A DNA stretch of 64,000 bases. Origin: UBA6163 sp031411655 (lineage in GTDB: Bacteria > Planctomycetota > Planctomycetia > Pirellulales > Pirellulaceae). The stretch is taken from contig JANOBM010000180.1 of NCBI GenBank assembly GCA_031411655.1, forward strand, positions 1 to 64,000, given 5' to 3'. The translations under genes were made by a program, and so were the position numbers. Each line of letters opens with the position of its first letter. Position 1 is the stretch's first letter. Below, one piece after another: positions 8,801 to 17,030 of the stretch. The notes beneath the pieces were generated by a model that searched no databases, had not been told where the DNA came from, and saw nothing but the letters and a program-made list of their open reading frames with translations.

Positions 8801-9170
8801 GGCCGTCAATACTCTGGCCGATCAGGAGTTCGATGTCGTGCTCATGGACATGCAAATGCCCGTCATGGACGGCTACGAAGCCACTGCCGAGATCCGTGCC
8901 CGCGAACGCCAAACTGGTGGGCACATTCCCATCGTGGCGATGACGGCTGAAGCACTCAAAGGCGACCGCGAACGTTGTCTCACAGTCGGTATGGATGACT
9001 ACGTCTCGAAACCCATCAACCCCGCCGAGATGTATCGCGCGATCGAGCGTTTTCCCGCGCTCTGTCTGACAGCCGACATCGCACCTCCGGAGGGCGAGCT
9101 GGCAGCTGCGCCACTCGCGGCGAAACAACAAGACTCTGCGGGAGCCTCGCCCCCGAAAAATTCCCAGTAA
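5835..9170 (+). CDS. Hybrid sensor histidine kinase with two receiver domains
   Basis: A 1111-residue membrane sensor. Residues 1 to about 250 form a multi-pass region resembling MASE3-type sensors (PLHSLVE and GVLDLFHA). A coiled stretch (about 250-310), two PAS domains (about 310-425 and 430-545), HisKA (SHEIRTPMNG, phospho-His at 574) and HATPase_c (N-box NAVKF at about 691, DTGIGIP, GGTGLGL) follow. Two receivers end the protein, with acceptor Asp865 (LLDHHMPG) and Asp1005 (LMDMQMPVMDG). Both receivers keep the acidic pair and the Lys, and the C-terminal tail is Ala/Pro-rich. There is no Hpt domain and no response regulator beside it, so output must pass to partners elsewhere. GGAGAGGG precedes the ATG. 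Confidence 0.95.
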   Translation: MARPRNYVVWTVLGTLLSLVLPVGGTAIAGMLFPEFRMTHLPLHSLVEGAGGLVALAIAGILLAEMGHKGDTRHYACMSAGFASMGVLDLFHAASTPGNHFVWLHSIATCVGGAFFGLMWVCHRVPKFFDTLRFPAVVAIFAVVVGITSTSAPGVVPAMRTPEGTFSHCAIALNVSGGLGFLIASTFLARRFFATGDSEDWMFAVQTTLFGTAGVLFAYSVVWDGSWWWWHILRLAAYVAALSYGLRTFRDAERELRQVNQQLRQANSTLDRRVSDRTLELQGVNAVLQSEVTERQQAEHALRESEERSNLALKSSGVGTWSWDVVKNSIFWDDFIHPLFGLETGTFPGRYEDFLRMLHPDDRDRVAQEVARSVEDDAPYDTEYKVVWPNGSVHVLGSRAKVYRNVEGKLLRMTGVCWDVTERKRLEARFRLAVEASPAALLMVQQDGRIVMANSSGLSMFGYTEAELMGQSIELLVPQRFRAAHPAHRDSFFKNPVQRAMGPELDLFGVRKDGSEFPVKVVLSPAETAEGQAVICGVMDITDQKKTLEAMQQAKDAAESASRAKSSFLANMSHEIRTPMNGIIGMAQLLAQTELRPHQRDYLSTVDESAHILLRLLNDILDYSKIEAGKLELECVDFRISECIARAAQMMALRAAEKGLEIACRVAPEIPDHLRGDPGRIQQVLVNLLGNAVKFTEAGEIFVNVNAESITPDKVRLHISVSDTGIGIPADKRDQIFRPFEQAESSTTRRFGGTGLGLAISRQLVEMMHGRIWIDSEFGRGSTFHFTAEFAIAADQHRPAPAELNSLHNLPVLVVDDNLTNRRILSEMLQHWHMQPVLADSAAAARQSLQAAEASQRPIRLILLDHHMPGEDGIQFAESLRGTLKYGQCPIIMISSGTLPVDVDLGQKYGISRFMTKPVIASELLNEVLHQFGRFTNATPVQSPTATPQVQVQPRRVLLVEDNEINRRVALGLLRSRGHQVAVAENGQEAVNTLADQEFDVVLMDMQMPVMDGYEATAEIRARERQTGGHIPIVAMTAEALKGDRERCLTVGMDDYVSKPINPAEMYRAIERFPALCLTADIAPPEGELAAAPLAAKQQDSAGASPPKNSQ

Positions 9171-9607
9171 CCTGGGGAAGGTCTTGTTTACGGTTTTTAA
9201 AATAGGTTTTCGTTTTACGACAGGTGATCCCTGAGTCTCGTCGACTGGAAGACGGCATCGTTCCACCGCTGAATCAGGCCGCAAGTGCTGTCTGGATGCG
9301 AGAACCCCAAAGCCTCGGCAGGATCCCACAGCGTGCATGTCGTTTGGCAATGAGTCGAAGTAAGCTACCAGATCCCACGCCGCCGATGTCTAACGTTTGA
9401 TCAGGTAGTCCTACCATTCTGTCGCCTTGGCCACGAATGGGACAAGCAGACTGACTCAATTGAGTAGCTCGATTGCTGGCCTGACAAACGGACAGCGCAA
9501 CAGGGCGTTGTTACGATGCCCGACTCCCAGCGGCACCTCAACAACTCGCCGCGAAGTGCGAGTTGTGTCAGTTGCCACTCCTACCAGGGATGGTATTGCG
9601 ACTTCTA
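9171..9607. other. Intergenic region with one hairpin
   Basis: No convincing gene. A 9-bp perfect inverted repeat (9541-9549 and 9558-9566) lies about 40 bp beyond the stop codon of the His/Tyr-rich gene and could be the 3' end of its transcript, but no T-run follows it. The kinase stop codon sits in a small GC-rich hairpin near 9162-9178 followed by T-rich sequence, a weak terminator candidate. Confidence 0.4.
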
Positions 9608-10012
9608 TCAGTGGTGGTAATGACCACTCTGATGAAAGTCGTAGTGCCCCGGTTGCACATCGTAGTGGTTGCCGTGTCGATAGATTTCCGTTGGGTGGTA
9701 ATCGTAGTGGCTGGTGTCGTGGTAACCGCCATGTCCGTAAATGGAGCCGATTCCGTATCCGATCGATGGCAAGAGACTTTGATAGGGACTGCTATATCCG
9801 TGTCCATAGCCGTGCCCATAGCCGTGCCCGTAACTGGGCGCACATGACGCACCGTAGGCGGGCCGGTAACTCGGGTAGCCGCCACCAATGGTGATTTGTA
9901 AACCGCGATTTTGAAATCGCCCGTGCTCCGCTCGCGCCGCACTTGCGCCAACCCCAAACACTGCTCCTGAAACAAAGAGTGCGATCAGGATTCGTTTCGT
10001 TATCGAGTGCAT
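9608..10012 (-). CDS. Secreted Gly/Tyr/His-rich repeat protein
   Basis: A 134-residue protein with a signal peptide ending near ASAARA (about residue 27). The mature part is very rich in Gly, Tyr and His, with tandem GYGH units (about residues 62-77, encoded by 12-bp DNA repeats near 9796-9831). The tail is packed with HY and YD pairs (about 95-134, ending in HYHH). There is no Cys in the tail. Such a composition suggests an extended, possibly metal-binding or cell-wall-associated protein, and Tyr could allow cross-linking. I know of no named family that fits. It appears to be a single gene. Confidence 0.7.
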   Translation of the reverse strand: MHSITKRILIALFVSGAVFGVGASAARAEHGRFQNRGLQITIGGGYPSYRPAYGASCAPSYGHGYGHGYGHGYSSPYQSLLPSIGYGIGSIYGHGGYHDTSHYDYHPTEIYRHGNHYDVQPGHYDFHQSGHYHH

Positions 10013-10669
10013 TGAATTCTAGCTCCGAATGATTTGTTCCAACCCGCCGCAAGCACCTTGCTTGCGTAACTTGTGTGAAACGATGCGATCGTCGTGCCGT
10101 GAAACAATTTTTAATTTCGGATCCATCACGTAGGCGGGCTGATTTGTAAAAAGACGCGTGAAAAACGGCTTGTTTTGCGTTTTACCTCAGCGCATTTTAG
10201 TTCTGGTGGGGTACCTGCTCAGGCGAGTTAGCCATGATGTGATTCCAAGCTGATAACTATCTGTAGTCAATGTGATGCGTCACGTAGTGATGACAAGTGG
10301 CTCGCTTGGTCCAGTGACTGTGGACCCTATGGTGCCAAAGGGGAGGCCGCCTGTCTGGTGGAGTACCGGCAAAGGCCAACGAAGTATGTTTGTTATGGAT
10401 GTAACGATGGGATCGATCGTAAGGATCGATGGATAAAGCGTGCGATGTACCGCAAGGTCACGTGATGGCACGGCGGTCCAACCGACTAAATGGACTTGCC
10501 ACTTGGAATGCAAAACCCGTATCGACAGCTTTGAATGTGTCTGAAAACGATCTTTTTTCGAGATCGGGTTGGCGATGAGTGCGCGAACACGGCGCGCCGG
10601 AGCATTTTCGAGAGCAAAGGTAGTTGTTGCTCCGCGGATATCGGGGAACCACGGAAGGTGATCCTGTGT
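10013..10669. other. Intergenic region
   Basis: About 650 bases without a supported gene. A 7-bp hairpin (10048-10054 and 10060-10066) lies 36-54 nt before the His/Tyr-rich gene, in its presumed leader. The open frame extending 10670 leftward to 10535 is judged to be upstream read-through rather than coding, because the ribosome-binding site is at 10654-10662. Confidence 0.45.
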
Positions 10670-11164
10670 ATGGTTGAGCAATTGCGTTTACAACTGAAAG
10701 CCGGTTCTTTAGAAGAGCGTGAAGCGGCGGCAGAGTGTCTTAGCCGAATGGGCTCCGATGCCATGGAGGCAGCGGTTGAGCTTGTGCTTGCCTGCAAGGA
10801 TGCGCCGACAGTCCGTGATTTGGCGATTGCCACATTAGAAGACCTTGGTGCCCCGCCTGTTAGCAAAATGGCATTGCTGACCGACTTGATATCCGCAAGT
10901 GAACCGCTCGTAGCGTACTGGGCAGTTACTCTGGTTGGCCGATTGGGGGCCGACGCAAGTGAATGTGAAATTGCCTTAGCCTCAGCCCTATCGCGTTCAG
11001 AGGATTTGGCTGTCCGCCAACGTATCGCATGGGCGTTGGGACAAACGGGCGTTGCATCAAACGAAGCTGTCTTGGCACTGGATGCCGCAACCCAGTCAAG
11101 CGATGCACGACTTGCACGACTGGCTCGCGCGGCTCTTGAACAGCGTCAGGCACCGTCTAGGTAA
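10670..11164 (+). CDS. HEAT-repeat protein
   Basis: A 164-residue all-helical protein made of HEAT-like repeats, seen as periodic helix pairs such as REAAAECLSRMG, VRDLAIATLEDLG, AYWAVTLVGRLG, VRQRIAWALGQTG and LARLARAAL. No signal peptide or membrane segment is present, so it is probably a cytoplasmic interaction scaffold. The frame is open from 10535. I prefer ATG 10670 because AAGGTG lies about 7 nt before it and the repeats begin directly after it. The nuclease-like gene 38 bp downstream on the same strand may be co-transcribed. Confidence 0.7.
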   Translation: MVEQLRLQLKAGSLEEREAAAECLSRMGSDAMEAAVELVLACKDAPTVRDLAIATLEDLGAPPVSKMALLTDLISASEPLVAYWAVTLVGRLGADASECEIALASALSRSEDLAVRQRIAWALGQTGVASNEAVLALDAATQSSDARLARLARAALEQRQAPSR

Positions 11165-11201
11165 CCATTGGAAATCGGCGCTGGGCAGGGAGGCCTAGAC
11201 C

Positions 11202-12359
11202 GTGGCGAAAAGGAAAATAGCTTCTCGAACCAACGGAAAAGGGAGGTCCCGGCTCCTTTGGATTTTCTGGATGGTCCTCACCACTTTCTCAGGGAGTAGT
11301 ATAGGCGGCTACTTCAATCCGCAGTGGCCGATCATCGGCCCGCTAGTTCAGCGATTGACGACGTGGCAAGCGGAGCATCCGGAGGGCTTGACGGAGGTCG
11401 GCATCGCGAAAGCCGTTGCAACCGAAGTCACTGGACAGCTTCGCGACCGAATGAGCGATCGGTCAGCAGTGCCAGCAGGATTCAACCAAGGTACGATTCC
11501 AGCACAACTCGCTTCGTCCGTTCGGACTACTCCGCAATCCCAGGTGCCTACGCCCCAAAGACCGAACGATAAGCTGTTGATTGCGACCTTTAACATCCAA
11601 GTCTTTGGCAAGAGTAAGTTGGCTGACCGCAACGTACTGAATGCATTGTCGGAAATCATCCGTCAATTTGACGTGATTGCAATTCAAGAGATACGCGCGA
11701 AAGAAGACAACATTCTGCCGGAATTTGTCGCTGCTATCAATGCCGATGGTAGTCAATACGATTTCATCATCGGTCCAAGATTAGGGCGAAGCGTCAGTAC
11801 CGAACAATATGCTTATGTATTCGATCGGACGCGAGTGGAATGTGATCGCGGAGCCGTTGGTACCGTGATTGACTCTTCGGATCAACTACATCGCGAACCG
11901 TATGTAGCTCGATTCCGCTCGCGAACCCAGTCGCCTCAGGATTCCTTTACATTCTGGTTGGTGAACATCCACACGGATCCTGATGAAGTCCAAGAGGAAG
12001 TTTCGGCGCTGGCGGATGTATTCATGTTGATGCAGCAGGCTCGAGCCGACGAGGACGACGTGATATTGCTCGGCGATCTCAACGCGAGTGAGTCGCAGCT
12101 TGGACGTCTCGGCCAGGTCCCCGGAATTCGATGGGTTGTGAACAATGCGATGACCAACACTCGTCAAAACAAAGCATATGACAATATCCTTTTTCACAGC
12201 CAAGCAACTGCAGAATTTAGTGGTCGCTGGGGGGTGTTTGACGTGGAGACGACTTACGGTCTAACACGCGATCAAGCTTTGTTGATATCCGACCATCTGC
12301 CGGTTTGGGCCGAATTTAGCGTTTGGGAATCTCCACCAAATGTCAGCCCTACCCATTAG
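11202..12359 (+). CDS. Endonuclease/exonuclease/phosphatase family protein
   Basis: A 385-residue protein with a DNase I-like fold. It shows the motifs FNIQVFG, IAIQEIRA (metal-binding Glu), LLGDLNAS (catalytic Asp and Asn) and SDHLPVWAEF (the C-terminal Asp-His pair). The N-terminus has a basic stretch and one hydrophobic segment (about residues 17-38), so it is membrane-anchored or exported. A linker of about 70 residues precedes the enzyme domain. The start is a GTG with GGGAGG about 9 nt upstream. The substrate could be DNA or a phosphoester; the nuclease-like motifs LNAS and SDHLP favour extracytoplasmic nucleic acid. Confidence 0.85.
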   Translation: MAKRKIASRTNGKGRSRLLWIFWMVLTTFSGSSIGGYFNPQWPIIGPLVQRLTTWQAEHPEGLTEVGIAKAVATEVTGQLRDRMSDRSAVPAGFNQGTIPAQLASSVRTTPQSQVPTPQRPNDKLLIATFNIQVFGKSKLADRNVLNALSEIIRQFDVIAIQEIRAKEDNILPEFVAAINADGSQYDFIIGPRLGRSVSTEQYAYVFDRTRVECDRGAVGTVIDSSDQLHREPYVARFRSRTQSPQDSFTFWLVNIHTDPDEVQEEVSALADVFMLMQQARADEDDVILLGDLNASESQLGRLGQVPGIRWVVNNAMTNTRQNKAYDNILFHSQATAEFSGRWGVFDVETTYGLTRDQALLISDHLPVWAEFSVWESPPNVSPTH

Positions 12360-12383
12360 GCTGAGTTGTATCCCATGTTGACA

Positions 12384-12962
12384 TTAAACGCTTACGCGAA
12401 ATGTCAATAAGAATCCGGTAACAAGCAACGCAGCTAACAAGCATATCACTACCCAGACAATCACCGAACTCCGATACCTCAGGTGCGGAGTTTCAGAGAT
12501 GACATGGCCGTATTCTGCGGAAAAGACGAAGCGGCCCTTCTTGCACAACAACAGATAAAGCACGTAAGCGGATACGATTGTGCCAAGTGGGATTGCGATT
12601 AATCCGATGACTGAAAAGACGATCGCGACGATACGACTCCACGGTTTGCGCCGCCTTAGTCCGAGGCCGGTTGCGAATTGAAGGGCAGCAATGGTACCTA
12701 AAATAAAAGCGGATATGAAAATAGCGAAACCAAGTTCGCTACTCTCAGCGGAGGAGTGAATGATCTCCTTGATGCCGATAAAAAGGTAAAGGCCTGCTAA
12801 CACCCCTCCCAAAATCCCGCCGATGAGAAAGAGAATGCCGACCGATTTCACGGACTCTTCCAGTGCAAGGTGTTGGCGGCGAACCTCCTCGTCGCCCTGC
12901 ATCGCTGGAGCGTGAGGCAGCACAGGGGCATAGGGATTGGTATCGTCTAGCAAGCTCGACAT
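12384..12962 (-). CDS. Four-helix membrane protein of unknown function
   Basis: A 192-residue protein with a short, polar, Pro-rich N-terminus (DDTNPYAPVLPHAP, a start seen in many small planctomycete membrane proteins) and about four hydrophobic segments at roughly 41-65, 77-100, 110-138 and 165-189. No catalytic motif is visible. It converges on the nuclease-like gene with 24 bp between stops. The start is ATG 12962; no strong Shine-Dalgarno is seen. Confidence 0.65.
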   Translation of the reverse strand: MSSLLDDTNPYAPVLPHAPAMQGDEEVRRQHLALEESVKSVGILFLIGGILGGVLAGLYLFIGIKEIIHSSAESSELGFAIFISAFILGTIAALQFATGLGLRRRKPWSRIVAIVFSVIGLIAIPLGTIVSAYVLYLLLCKKGRFVFSAEYGHVISETPHLRYRSSVIVWVVICLLAALLVTGFLLTFRVSV

Positions 12963-13272
12963 TTTTTCTTAAAACCGTGTTGCTATTCTCACTTGTCTCG
13001 ACAGTCGTGCGATCAACATTTGCAATGTCCGTGCCTTATTCTTATTCTCGTTCGAGGCTGGGAGAGTGCGGTAGGGGGGAGGTATCGGCGTGTTCGCATC
13101 GCTGAAAAGAAATTCATTTAATCGCAAGACGATTTAATTCAGGACCTATCCGAAAACCATTCGCCGCTTTGGCCCTAGCCGCGGTTCCCTTCAGTTTTCG
13201 GATTGGTTCTAAATCATACTTCAAGGGCCGTTATGCTTGCCTGCCTCTTATTGCATTGAAAACTCTGAGAAC
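12963..13272. other. Divergent intergenic region holding hairpin repeat B
   Basis: About 310 bases separating the minus-strand membrane protein from the plus-strand sulfatase. The only clear structure is the 70-bp hairpin repeat at 13141-13210. Promoters for both genes should lie here, but none is convincing by eye. Confidence 0.45.
13141..13210. repeat. 70-bp dispersed hairpin repeat, copy B
   Basis: Terminal arms of 17 bp (13141-13157 and 13194-13210, two mismatches) enclose 36 nt. Read as the reverse complement, it aligns without gaps to 4784-4853 with nine differences in 70 positions, sharing a core ccgcggctag. It ends 62 bp before the sulfatase start, so it may lie in that gene's leader. 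Confidence 0.75.
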
Positions 13273-14661
13273 ATGAAATCACTATTCTTGCCGTTTTTTG
13301 TGCTTCTCATACCGTCACTGGCCGATGCCGGTACCCAACCCAATATTGTTTTCATGCTCGCTGATGATCAGGGATGGAGTGGCTTATCTGTCGCAATGCA
13401 TCCGAATGTACCGGAATCCAAAAGCGACAATTTTCATACACCGAATTTGGGGAAACTGGCGTCGCAGGGAATGCGGTTCTCGGCCGCCTATTCCCCCGCG
13501 TCGGTATGTTCGCCGACTCGTATTAGTTTCCAAACGGGGAGGAGCCCCGCGCAGCTTCACTGGACGAAGGCGGCCCCTCCAGAAATGGGCCGCAAGCTAA
13601 TCGAGCCAAGGCTTATTAAAAGTATTTCACCAGACGAAATCACGATTGCTGAACTGTTGAGAAAATCGGGCTACGCCACGGCGCACTATGGGAAATGGCA
13701 TATCCGTGGCGGAGGCCCGGGGGCTCATGGGTACGATGAGCACGACGGAGACACGGGAAATGAGAACGCGTATCTATTTAAAGATCCTAATCCCGTTGAT
13801 ATTTTTGGAATGGCCGAACGCTCGGCCAAGTTCATGGAGAAGTGTTCAAAAGCGGGTAGACCGTTCTTCATCCAGCTTTCGTGGAATGCGCTTCATGCGC
13901 CAGGAAACGCGCTAAAAGCAACTCTGGAAAAATACCAGCGTCAACGTCCCGGCGACGATTTTAGACGTATCTCGACCGTAGCAATTACTGAGGATCTCGA
14001 TTCGGGTGTCGGTCGAGTGATGGCTTCCATTGATCGACTCGGCCTTACTGACAATACGTATTTGATCTACATGTCTGACAACGGTTCTAGCGGGGGCAGA
14101 AGCATTTTAAGAGGCGGCAAGGGCGGTGTTTGGGAGGGCGGCATCCGCGTGCCGTTGATCGTTCGGGGCCCCGGCGTAGCTGCAAACTCGTGGTGTCACC
14201 AGCGTGTGGTTGGGTACGATTTCTTTCCAACCTTCTGCCATTGGGCTGGCATCCCGTTTGGGGCTCTGCCTAATGGAATAGAGGGAGGCAGTATTGCATC
14301 GGTTTTAGCAAATAACGGTGAGGGTGCGATCCAACGCATTCGTGAGGAAATGGTTTTTCATTTTCCCCATTATCAAGGCGATGCACCTCACTCGGCTATT
14401 TTCCTGGGCCACCTAAAGTTGCTGTATTTCTACGAAAGCAAACGCGCCGAATTGTATGATCTATCAAAAGACATTGGCGAATCGCACGATCTAGCAAACC
14501 AGTTGCCCCGCGAAACCGCCATGCTTCATGATCGGTTGCAGGCCTACCTGGCTGCCGTCGATGCCCAAATCCCAATGGCCAATCCACAATTCGACCCGAG
14601 CCGACCGCCAAAGCCAATGAGGGCAAAGCGTGGCGGCATAGGTCCCATGACGAAAAAGTAA
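13273..14661 (+). CDS. Exported sulfatase
   Basis: A 462-residue type I sulfatase. A signal peptide (about residues 1-20, ending ADAG) directs export. Motifs are LADDQGWSG (metal-binding Asp pair), the maturation signature CSPTRISFQTGR with Cys79 as the residue converted to formylglycine, GKWHI, and YMSDNG with the second metal-binding Asp-Asn. Activation requires a formylglycine-generating enzyme encoded elsewhere. The target is probably a sulfated polysaccharide, common for planctomycetes, but it cannot be read from the sequence. An in-frame TTG at 13237 would add 12 residues before the signal peptide, so ATG 13273 is preferred. The YHYH gene follows after 5 nt. Confidence 0.93.
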   Translation: MKSLFLPFFVLLIPSLADAGTQPNIVFMLADDQGWSGLSVAMHPNVPESKSDNFHTPNLGKLASQGMRFSAAYSPASVCSPTRISFQTGRSPAQLHWTKAAPPEMGRKLIEPRLIKSISPDEITIAELLRKSGYATAHYGKWHIRGGGPGAHGYDEHDGDTGNENAYLFKDPNPVDIFGMAERSAKFMEKCSKAGRPFFIQLSWNALHAPGNALKATLEKYQRQRPGDDFRRISTVAITEDLDSGVGRVMASIDRLGLTDNTYLIYMSDNGSSGGRSILRGGKGGVWEGGIRVPLIVRGPGVAANSWCHQRVVGYDFFPTFCHWAGIPFGALPNGIEGGSIASVLANNGEGAIQRIREEMVFHFPHYQGDAPHSAIFLGHLKLLYFYESKRAELYDLSKDIGESHDLANQLPRETAMLHDRLQAYLAAVDAQIPMANPQFDPSRPPKPMRAKRGGIGPMTKK

Positions 14662-14666
14662 TCAAG

Positions 14667-16478
14667 ATGAGATTCAGTACGATCTGTCTCGCCATGACGT
14701 GCACTGCGTTCTTTTCACAACTCGCTATCAACGTCAATGCGCACCCGGGACACGACCAATTGGCCTTGTCGGCTCGTACGTGGCATGTCATGGAATCGGA
14801 GGTTCCCTTAGTCGCGACCTGTATCGCGGTTCGCGATAATTCTGTTCAGCTCCGAACAAGTTTCGGCAAGTTAGTAACTCTCCCTTTGGACAAACTATCT
14901 GACCAGGATCGGCAATGGGTCGAGGCGCGTCAGGTGCAGATCCGTAAGATAAATAATTCAAATCAGCCGATAACGCTGGTGTCCTTCGCGCCGGAAGTCA
15001 AGGGAAACGTGCAACCTACCGCAATCGCCAAAGCGTTCGATCCATTTGAAAAACTAAATGCAATTCGATATCGCATGGATGAAAGCTATTTCTATGTTGA
15101 ATCCAATGGAATGCCTGATCATCCCATGATGGTTGGGATTCGCGCATGGCAGCAGCAGGTTCCGCTTTTCCAAAAGTACGTTGGCGATAACGCTTGGCAA
15201 ATCCCTGTCTTGCCGAAGCCCGCAGCCCAGCCAGCCACCACCAAGAATCGATTCTTACGAGGTGCAATCGCGCTGGCCGTCAATGGGATCCCCATCTTCA
15301 ACCCCCTTAATAACCGTGGCGACGATTCGTTTTTATTTGGAGAACTCGATCAGTTCGGCGGACATTGCGGCCGTGCTGATGACTATCACTATCACCTGGC
15401 ACCAGTTCACTTAGAAAAACAGGTAGGGAAAGGCAATGTAATTGCCTACGCGCTCGATGGATATCCAATCTATGGTTATGAGGAGCCCGATGGTTCAAAG
15501 GTTGTAGGACTTGATCGTCTCAATGGCCATAAGGACACCGATGGCAATTATCACTATCACGCAACCAAGGACTATCCTTATCTCAATGGCGGATTCTATG
15601 GAGAGGTGACTGAACGCGACGGCCAAGTCGATCCTCAACCCCGCGCGGAGCCGTTGCGTCCGGCAATGCCACCGTTGCGCGGTGCTACCATTACGGACTT
15701 TGTTCAAGCAAAGCCTGGCAGTTTTCGATTGACCTACGACGTAGACGGAAAGAAAGGCAGCGTCAGCTATACCGTTACCAACGATGGCACGGTTCAGTTC
15801 TCATCGGTCGACACCTACGGCAAGACCATCGATGAGACCTATTCGCCCAAACGCGGCAATGGACGGCGGCCACCGTTACGTCGTCAGGGCGAAAACCCTC
15901 CGCCACGCGAAAAAGAAAGCCGCCAAGGAGCGTCGCTTCCAAGAGATCTTTCAACGGCGATGCCTAGCAACGATCGATCGAACGGTACCAGGAACCGCGG
16001 CGAAACATCGAAGCCTTCTGGCAAATTGCCCATGCTCGCGGTAACAAGCCGTTCGGTAAACGCGAATGGTTTTGTGTCGATCGATTGCACTTGTGATGGC
16101 AAGGCTCATTCCCCAGCAGTGAGCTGGAGCAATGCTCCGGCAGCAACTCAATCGTTCGCAATCAGCTTATGGCACACCGCTCCGGATAAGGAGAAATCCT
16201 ATTGGCTTCTCTATAACATCCCATCGAATGTGACCACGGTGCCCGAAGGTTCCAGAGAAATTGGTACCATTGGGCTGAATGATCGTCGCCGCGCCGAATA
16301 CGACCCCATGTGTTCAAAAGGACCGGGGGCAAAGTCTTATCACATTACGGTCTATGCACTTTCAGCAGAACTAAAATTTGCCTCAGGAAAAGCTGACCGT
16401 GCTGCACTTCTTGATGCGATCAAGAATGTCACGATTGCCGAGGGAACGCTCGACTTTCAATACGAACGAAATAAATAA
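14667..16478 (+). CDS. Exported SHD1-YHYH-PEBP fusion protein
   Basis: A 603-residue protein with a signal peptide (about 1-24). Three parts follow: an SHD1-like domain (about 30-92, LATC-type beta strands ending in LDKLSDQDRQWVEAR); a YHYH domain (about 150-320) with DDYHYHLAP and GNYHYHATKDYPY, a His/Tyr-rich and probably metal-binding signature; and, after a basic Pro/Arg-rich linker (about 395-450), a C-terminal phosphatidylethanolamine-binding (YbhB-like) domain (about 450-600, SYWLLYNIP and KSYHITVYAL). It starts 5 nt after the sulfatase stop and must share its transcript. The role is unknown; extracellular metal or ligand handling linked to the sulfatase is only a guess. Confidence 0.85.
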   Translation: MRFSTICLAMTCTAFFSQLAINVNAHPGHDQLALSARTWHVMESEVPLVATCIAVRDNSVQLRTSFGKLVTLPLDKLSDQDRQWVEARQVQIRKINNSNQPITLVSFAPEVKGNVQPTAIAKAFDPFEKLNAIRYRMDESYFYVESNGMPDHPMMVGIRAWQQQVPLFQKYVGDNAWQIPVLPKPAAQPATTKNRFLRGAIALAVNGIPIFNPLNNRGDDSFLFGELDQFGGHCGRADDYHYHLAPVHLEKQVGKGNVIAYALDGYPIYGYEEPDGSKVVGLDRLNGHKDTDGNYHYHATKDYPYLNGGFYGEVTERDGQVDPQPRAEPLRPAMPPLRGATITDFVQAKPGSFRLTYDVDGKKGSVSYTVTNDGTVQFSSVDTYGKTIDETYSPKRGNGRRPPLRRQGENPPPREKESRQGASLPRDLSTAMPSNDRSNGTRNRGETSKPSGKLPMLAVTSRSVNANGFVSIDCTCDGKAHSPAVSWSNAPAATQSFAISLWHTAPDKEKSYWLLYNIPSNVTTVPEGSREIGTIGLNDRRRAEYDPMCSKGPGAKSYHITVYALSAELKFASGKADRAALLDAIKNVTIAEGTLDFQYERNK

Positions 16479-17030
16479 AGTGCTCCCTACTTTCTTTGAG
16501 TAGCGAATGAAATCGCGTTGCCAAACTGAATCGCATTTGTAGCGAATGGTTGTAGTCGAAGCGTGGAAGCCTGAAACGCTTGCTGACAGTCCTCCTCATC
16601 TCACAGGTGTCTACCTGGTTGTTCGGCAACAGGTCGGCCAAAGGCCGCAGACGTTGTGCGACTAGCGAATTGCATGTTGATTGGAATGGATCAGATGGGA
16701 TGGTGAGACGTTGTCTTTCCCGGTAACCGCTTTGCCGAGAAACCGAACATGGATCCGTTGGCGAAAACAGTTATTCTCTTCACTGAAGCGGACGCCTTCG
16801 CACCGCACTGTAGTCCGACGAGAGCACGCCTGATGAATGGCTCATAAAATCGTCTCCCGTGAGTAACACAATTTGGCTGGTTTCGTGCCAGTCGCAGCCA
16901 TCGCTTTAAATCGCGTACCGTCAACGTGGCCGGCGGAATCAAAAGCGTCGATACTCAGTAAATCAGCTTGCCAACTTGACCCGGTGGCGACTTCCAATTT
17001 GGGTTTGGCAATTTAAAAACGCGTTTGGCT
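16479..17030. other. Intergenic region between convergent genes
   Basis: About 550 bases between the stop codons of the YHYH gene and the amidohydrolase. Short open frames exist on the minus strand (for example 16691-16942) but have no recognisable motif and no ribosome-binding site. I see no terminator hairpin with a T-run. It may be degraded coding sequence. Confidence 0.4.

Noticed and set aside
9274..9459. Small minus-strand frame after the kinase
   Set aside because: No domain, signal or start support.
9541..9566. 9-bp hairpin taken as a terminator of the His/Tyr-rich gene
   Set aside because: No T-run follows it on the minus strand, so it is only mentioned in the gap description.
16691..16942. 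Small minus-strand frame in the intergenic gap
   Set aside because: No ribosome-binding site and no recognisable motif; possibly decayed sequence.
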